DNA from: Methanospirillum hungatei
Lineage (GTDB): Archaea; Halobacteriota; Methanomicrobia; Methanomicrobiales; Methanospirillaceae
Assembly (NCBI RefSeq): GCF_020216685.1
Contig: NZ_JAIWNS010000066.1
Span: forward strand, 1-10,000
DNA: 10,000 nt
Direction of reading: 5' to 3'
This document shows, in pieces, positions 6,102 to 10,000 of this stretch (position 1 is its first letter; the number at the start of each line of letters is the position of its first letter). The notes below the pieces were generated by a model, which saw only the letters and a program-made list of their open reading frames with translations, searched no databases and had not been told where the DNA came from. The position numbers and the translations under genes were made by a program.

Positions 6102-7465
6102 TTATCAGGCAGTTTTTCATCCCTGGGATTGCTCACAGCTCATACCTTCTTGGCGGGGTATCCTCCGGCATGATCATCGATCCGGCCAGGGATCCGGATA
6201 TCTACATTCAGGCTGCTGATGAAGAAGGATTTAAAATTACCGGGATTCTTGAGACACATCTGCATGCAGATTTCATATCAGGTCACCTCGATCTCCATGA
6301 AAGAACCGGGGCACCAATCTATGCTCCAAAGAGTGCCCAATGCGCATTTCCCCATATCCCGGTCAGTGAGGGTAGTACCATAACCCTTGATGACTGTTCC
6401 ATCTCTGTCATCGAGACACCAGGTCACACACCTGAGCATGTGAGCTATATTGTTACTCATTTGAGCAGGGGAGATGACCCGGCTGCTCTTTTTCCCGGTG
6501 ATACCCTTTTTGTGGGTGATGTCGGAAGGCCGGACCTCTTTCCCGGACGTGCTCATGAACTAGCATCAGCATTGTATGACTCCCTGCATGAGAAGATCAT
6601 GAAACTGCCTGACTATTGTGAGGTATACCCCGCCCATGGAGCCGGATCATTTTGTGGGAGATCATTATCCGCAAAACGGACGACAACCATCGGCTATGAA
6701 CGGAGATTTAACCAGATTCTCCAGATTCAGGATAAAGAGGCATTCATACATGAACTTACAAAAAATATGCCCCCCTCTCCGGATCACTTCAGCCGGTGCT
6801 CTGATGAGAACCGAAGGGGTCCTGCTCTTCTCTCAACATTACCACCAGTCAGGGGAATCAGCCCACGGGCCGGAAAGGACCTCCTGACACAGGGGGCATG
6901 TGAAGTGCTTGATACCAGACGATACGACGCCTTCGGATCTGCCCATATCCCGAAGAGCTGGAATATCGACGGTGAGATGAATTTTTCAACCTTCACCGGG
7001 TGGGTAATCCCTCCTGACAGGGATATTCTGCTCGCTGTTCATCGTCCTGATGAGATCCCAAAGATAACCCATATGCTTCACCGGGTGGGTATCGATCGGA
7101 TTACCGGGTATCTCGAGGGAGGAGTGTGGGGATGGGCTCTGGCCGGACATGAACTGGATCACGTCCAGACGATATCTGTTCATGAACTTGATGCGTTATT
7201 GAAGGGCGATACAGATCTCGTGGTTTTGGATGTGAGAACGGGAGCAGAGTATGCCGGGTACCATATTCCCGGATCCGTGAATATTCACTGGCCTGATCTC
7301 CGGACAAGGTACACAGAACTATCCAGGGAGAAGCGGATCGCCGTTCTGTGTGCAACCGGGGCGAGATCATCCATGGCCTGTAGTATCCTGAAGAGAAACG
7401 GTTTTTCAAACATTCTCAATGTGGCCGGCGGGTATACCGGATGGATTGCAGGAGGCTTTCAGTAA
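6098..7465 (+). CDS. CstB-like persulfide dioxygenase: metallo-beta-lactamase, inactive rhodanese and active rhodanese domains
   Basis: This encodes 455 residues. Residues 1-230 are a metallo-beta-lactamase domain of the ETHE1/persulfide dioxygenase type with THLHADFISGH (53-63), TPGHTPEH (108-114), FPGDTLFVGDVGRPDLF (132-148) and YPAHG (177-181). The likely iron ligands are His54, His110 and Asp135. Residues about 258-353 are a rhodanese fold whose loop reads AVHRPDEI, without the catalytic Cys. Residues 355-455 are a second rhodanese domain with the active loop CATGARS (Cys418, Arg423). The same three-part order and about the same length (444 residues) are known for CstB of Staphylococcus aureus, which oxidises persulfides with O2 and releases thiosulfate. 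A role in persulfide detoxification is inferred from this. The start overlaps the upstream stop by four bases (ATGA), so translation is probably coupled. The gene converges with the two-helix membrane protein gene. Confidence 0.85.
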   Translation: MIIRQFFIPGIAHSSYLLGGVSSGMIIDPARDPDIYIQAADEEGFKITGILETHLHADFISGHLDLHERTGAPIYAPKSAQCAFPHIPVSEGSTITLDDCSISVIETPGHTPEHVSYIVTHLSRGDDPAALFPGDTLFVGDVGRPDLFPGRAHELASALYDSLHEKIMKLPDYCEVYPAHGAGSFCGRSLSAKRTTTIGYERRFNQILQIQDKEAFIHELTKNMPPSPDHFSRCSDENRRGPALLSTLPPVRGISPRAGKDLLTQGACEVLDTRRYDAFGSAHIPKSWNIDGEMNFSTFTGWVIPPDRDILLAVHRPDEIPKITHMLHRVGIDRITGYLEGGVWGWALAGHELDHVQTISVHELDALLKGDTDLVVLDVRTGAEYAGYHIPGSVNIHWPDLRTRYTELSREKRIAVLCATGARSSMACSILKRNGFSNILNVAGGYTGWIAGGFQ

Positions 7466-7474
7466 CCGGAGTGG

Positions 7475-7747
7475 TCACTTTTTCTTTTCCATATATTCCT
7501 GAATCTTCTTCTCCTCCCACTCTTCTCCGAGCACCTTCTCATCTCCAAAGACATCATACGCCTGCCATATCAGAGCAATTCCCCAGAAGATGGTCACCCA
7601 GTAAAACCACAGACTATCCGGGCTTATTAGGAAATTTATCGCGATGAGAATGGCATTTATGACTATATAAATTCCAAGGTGGTGATAAAATCCCCGGAGT
7701 TTAGTAACTTTCCTTTTTGCTTCATGATACTCTTCGCTCTGGTCCAT
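7475..7747 (-). CDS. Small 2TM-domain membrane protein
   Basis: This encodes 90 residues with the hallmarks of the 2TM family (Pfam 2TM): a charged N-terminus (EEYHEAKRKVTKLRGFYHHL), a first membrane helix at about 23-40, a short loop with SPDSLWFYW, a second helix at about 46-64, and a very charged tail rich in Lys and Glu. The arrangement suggests a hairpin in the cytoplasmic membrane with both ends inside. The molecular function of the family is not established. In bacteria the domain is sometimes fused to sensor kinases, but here it stands alone. No Shine-Dalgarno site precedes the ATG at 7747. It converges with the CstB-like gene with only nine bases between the stops. Symmetrical sequences at 7772-7806 lie where its promoter should be. 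Confidence 0.8.
   Translation of the reverse strand: MDQSEEYHEAKRKVTKLRGFYHHLGIYIVINAILIAINFLISPDSLWFYWVTIFWGIALIWQAYDVFGDEKVLGEEWEEKKIQEYMEKKK
7479..7488 (+). terminator. T-rich terminator candidate after the CstB-like gene
   Basis: The plus strand reads TTTTTCTTTT, 14 bases after the TAA of the CstB-like gene. Archaeal polymerase terminates at such oligo-T tracts. The same bases encode the last Lys residues of the opposing small protein, so composition of that tail could also explain the tract. Confidence 0.4.
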
Positions 7748-7771
7748 ATTAAGATATTTACCGGGGAATTA

Positions 7772-7806
7772 AGAAAATTTTCTAAGAAACAGCGCTGAAT
7801 TTCTTA
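7772..7806. promoter_or_regulatory. Two adjoining dyads upstream of the 2TM gene, possible operator
   Basis: AGAAAATTTTCT (7772-7783) is a perfect 12-base palindrome. TAAGAAA (7783-7789) and its inverse TTTCTTA (7800-7806) flank the palindrome CAGCGCTG (7790-7797). TAAGAAA also occurs at 7770-7776, so there are three copies of this box, two direct and one inverted. The first dyad lies 25-36 bases before the 2TM start codon, where TATA and BRE would be for a leaderless message. No regulator is encoded beside it. Operator function is inference. Confidence 0.35.
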
Positions 7807-7867
7807 TGCCCTGAAGAGACGGCAGTATTATTTTGGAACTTCAGAAGAAATAACACAATCACTGAAC

Positions 7868-7872
7868 AAAAA
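7868..7872 (-). terminator. Oligo-T terminator of tRNA-His
   Basis: The minus strand carries TTTTT six bases after the discriminator base of tRNA-His, a normal archaeal termination signal for a tRNA transcript. Confidence 0.45.
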
Positions 7873-7878
7873 TCGACA

Positions 7879-7950
7879 GGCCTGGACCGGGAATTGAACC
7901 CAGATCGAGGGAACCACAATCCCTTAGGATAGCCATTACCCCACCCAGGC
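7879..7950 (-). tRNA. tRNA-His (GTG)
   Basis: On the minus strand the acceptor stem GCCTGGG (7950-7944) pairs with TCCAGGC (7886-7880), with one G-U pair at its base. The anticodon stem AGGGA/TCCCT encloses loop TTGTGGT with anticodon GTG (bases 7917-7915), and the T arm carries GGTTCAATTCC. The discriminator is C (complement of 7879), the C73 identity base of tRNA-His. The base before G1 is T, so the G(-1) that histidyl-tRNA synthetase needs is not encoded in the expected place and would have to be added after transcription. CCA is not encoded. A clear TATA box at the right distance is not seen; the ATATAT at 7961-7966 is too close. Confidence 0.93.
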
Positions 7951-8181
7951 AGGTTGCACCATATATGTTATCAGGGAGATGACTTGAACTTATCCACTCT
8001 CTGGCACTGACATATCAGGATAACCCTCAGTATGATTGACCGTACCTAAGAGGTATTGTGAATGATTATTAGCCGTGACCACTGATGTGTACCACATTAT
8101 CAGATCCTCTTCCCGGAAGGATATCTCCTGTTTTCAAATAGCACCGGGAATGGACAACAGAATAGGTGTGGTGGTGGAAAG
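7951..8181. other. Gene-free stretch between tRNA-His and aIF5B
   Basis: There is no open frame with a plausible start, no RNA gene and no repeat array. It must hold the promoters of tRNA-His (minus strand) and aIF5B (plus strand). The only AT-rich element at a plausible distance from the aIF5B start is TTTTCAAATA at 8131-8140, which is a weak match to a TATA box. A small inverted repeat CTTCC-C-GGAAG lies at 8109-8119. GT-rich sequence GGTGTGGTGGTGG at 8165-8177 precedes the start codon and may supply a poor ribosome binding site. Confidence 0.5.
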
Positions 8182-9996
8182 GTGGGAAAAAAAGCAGTAA
8201 AGAAAAGTAAAAACGAAGGAGATACACCCCATATCAGGACTCCAATCGTCTGCGTCCTCGGGCATGTGGATCATGGGAAGACATCTCTTCTTGATCGGAT
8301 CAGAGGATCCTCAGTCGTCGCCGGAGAGGCAGGAGCAATCACCCAGCATATCGGTGCAACCATTGTCCCGATAGATTCGATCATGAGCATGAGTGGTGGA
8401 ATGAAGAGTCTGAATATCAGCATTCCCGGACTCCTTTTCATTGATACGCCAGGGCATCATGCATTCACCACCCTTCGGGCACGGGGAGGTGCACTTGCTG
8501 ATATGGCCATTGTGGTTGTGGATATTACCGAAGGTTTTCAGCCTCAGACTATCGAGGCGATCCAGATCCTCCGCAATTGCAAGACCCCGTTTGTGGTCGC
8601 TGCAACCAAACTTGACCGGATTCCTGGATGGAGATCCACAGAAAAATCTCCATTTCTAAAGAGTTTTGCTGCTCAGAATGAACGGGTAACTCTCCTCGTT
8701 GAGACAAAGGTCTATGACATCGTTGCCACTCTTGCAGAGCATGGATTCTCATCAGAACGGTTTGACCGGGTATCTGATTTCGCAAGAAACCTGGCGATTG
8801 TCCCGGTCAGTGCCCATACCGGTGAAGGAATTCCAGACCTTCTGATGGTTCTCATTGGTCTTGCACAGCGGTACATGGAAGAGGCCTTGACCCTTACTGT
8901 TGACGGACCTGGATCTGGAACCGTCCTTGAAGTGAAGGAAGAGAAGGGTCTTGGTGCCACAATCGACGTCATATTATTTGACGGAACCATCCGGGTTGGT
9001 GATGAGATAGCAATCGCAACCACAGAAGGGGTTCAGACGACAAAGGTCAGATCTCTTCTTCAACCAAGACCTATGCAGGAGATCCTGGTTGAAGACAGGT
9101 TCTTACGGGTGAAAGAAGTCGTCGCCGCAGCCGGAGTAAAGGTCAGTGCCCCCGGACTTGACCAGGTCATTGCCGGATCTCCGGTGCGGGTTATCGGTGA
9201 TGATCCTGAAGGGGTGAAGACCAGTATTGCAAAAGAGATGACCGAAATAAATGTCAGTCTCTCTCCGGAAGGTCTGATCATAAAGGCAGATACTATAGGG
9301 GCGCTTGAGGCATTGTGTAAGGAATTAACCGCGCATGAAATACCGGTCATGCGGGCTGAGGTTGGCCAGGTCAGCAGGCATGATGTTATCGAGGCTGAAA
9401 CGATAAAAGATCCCCTGTACAGGGTATTAATCGCATTCAACACCCCGGTCCTTCCTGATGCCCAGGATCTCCTGAAAGAACCGGCATATGCAGAGATGAT
9501 CCAGTTCTTCTCAGGGAATGTTATCTATCACATTCTTGAAGATTACCTGGAATGGAGGAATAATCTTAAGAGGATAATGGACCAGAAGCGGTTTGAAAAA
9601 ATAATCTTCCCCGCAAAAATCCTTGTTCTTCCCGGATGTGTCTTCAGGCAGAATAATCCTGCAGTGGTCGGGGTCAGGATCCTCTCAGGAACTCTCCGGA
9701 CCGGTGTGAATCTGGTCAGAAGAGATGGTAAAAAGGCCGGAACGCTCAAATCAATGCAACTAAGAAAGGAAAACATCCAGGAGGCACATGCCGGAGATGA
9801 GGTCGCAATCTCCATTGAAGGTGCCACGGTTGGCAGACAATTTGACGTCGAGGATGAACTGCTTGTGGGTATTCCGGAACGGCACGTAAAAGTTCTTGAG
9901 ACTGAGATGCTCTCTCACCTGAACGAAGATGCAAAGGAAGTGTTGAATGAATACACCCGGCTCTTCCGTAAGGAGAATCCCTTCTGGGGGAAGTAG
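8182..9996 (+). CDS. infB: Translation initiation factor aIF5B (IF2-like GTPase)
   Basis: This encodes 604 residues, the usual length for archaeal aIF5B and without an intein. The factor is a ribosome-bound GTPase that promotes subunit joining with initiator tRNA. The GTPase motifs are G1 GHVDHGKT (27-34), the switch I region with GAITQHIGAT (51-60), G3 DTPGH (88-92), G4 TKLD (142-145) and G5 SAHTGEG (210-216). G4 has Thr in place of the more common Asn, an allowed variant of the [NT]KxD consensus. After it come the beta-barrel domain II, the alpha-beta-alpha domain III and the C-terminal barrel, with PAKILVLPGCVFRQNNPAVV typical of the archaeal/eukaryotic type. Unlike bacterial IF2 there is no long N-terminal region. 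The start is GTG at 8182; no ATG lies in frame before codon 68, which is past G1. The stop is TAG at 9994-9996. The neighbour upstream is tRNA-His, divergent. Confidence 0.96.
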   Translation: MGKKAVKKSKNEGDTPHIRTPIVCVLGHVDHGKTSLLDRIRGSSVVAGEAGAITQHIGATIVPIDSIMSMSGGMKSLNISIPGLLFIDTPGHHAFTTLRARGGALADMAIVVVDITEGFQPQTIEAIQILRNCKTPFVVAATKLDRIPGWRSTEKSPFLKSFAAQNERVTLLVETKVYDIVATLAEHGFSSERFDRVSDFARNLAIVPVSAHTGEGIPDLLMVLIGLAQRYMEEALTLTVDGPGSGTVLEVKEEKGLGATIDVILFDGTIRVGDEIAIATTEGVQTTKVRSLLQPRPMQEILVEDRFLRVKEVVAAAGVKVSAPGLDQVIAGSPVRVIGDDPEGVKTSIAKEMTEINVSLSPEGLIIKADTIGALEALCKELTAHEIPVMRAEVGQVSRHDVIEAETIKDPLYRVLIAFNTPVLPDAQDLLKEPAYAEMIQFFSGNVIYHILEDYLEWRNNLKRIMDQKRFEKIIFPAKILVLPGCVFRQNNPAVVGVRILSGTLRTGVNLVRRDGKKAGTLKSMQLRKENIQEAHAGDEVAISIEGATVGRQFDVEDELLVGIPERHVKVLETEMLSHLNEDAKEVLNEYTRLFRKENPFWGK

Positions 9997-10000
9997 AATT

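Noticed and set aside
9060..9443. Minus-strand open frames of 60-130 codons within aIF5B
   Set aside because: They lack family features and overlap a strongly conserved plus-strand gene.
3741..9996. Functional clustering of tRNA-iMet with aIF5B
   Set aside because: They act in the same step but lie over 4 kb apart with unrelated genes and a minus-strand tRNA between; chance is sufficient.

Overview
The window looks like a chromosomal segment of a methanogenic euryarchaeon of the order Methanomicrobiales, possibly close to Methanospirillum. This is inferred from gene content and style: an archaeal-type aIF5B translation factor, an initiator tRNA with the A1-U72 pair, encoded PEGA-repeat surface proteins, TATA-like elements about 25-30 bases before starts, no encoded CCA on either tRNA, and moderate GC. 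No mobile element, CRISPR array or rRNA gene is visible.

Layout. The left end (minus strand) holds the first 69 codons of a class II lysyl-tRNA synthetase, not counted by simple ORF calling because it runs off the window edge. Upstream of it, also on the minus strand, is an exported protein with five PEGA repeats and a C-terminal membrane anchor. It is divergent, across 162 bases, from an exported subtilisin-fold protein whose catalytic His is replaced by Glu and whose catalytic Asp is missing. A minus-strand thioredoxin converges on that gene.

The centre begins with the initiator tRNA-Met. Only 24 bases after it starts a 753-residue protein with the architecture of an Eco57I/type IIG adenine methyltransferase but without the NPPY catalytic motif. 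Its stop overlaps (ATGA) the start of a CstB-like persulfide dioxygenase (metallo-beta-lactamase, inactive rhodanese and active rhodanese domains). The three form an apparent transcription unit with no room for a separate promoter before the second or third member. A small two-helix membrane protein converges on it.

The right end holds tRNA-His (GTG) on the minus strand, a 231-base gene-free stretch, and the complete gene for aIF5B on the plus strand.

How the parts relate. Translation genes (lysS, tRNA-iMet, tRNA-His, aIF5B) are scattered through the window and form no operon. The PEGA protein and the protease-like protein are probably both outside the cell and share a divergent promoter region. 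Thioredoxin and the CstB-like enzyme are both thiol/sulfur chemistry proteins flanking tRNA-iMet, but on opposite strands. The most unusual content is the pseudo-methyltransferase and its linkage to tRNA-iMet and the persulfide dioxygenase, followed by the altered active site of the subtilisin-fold protein.
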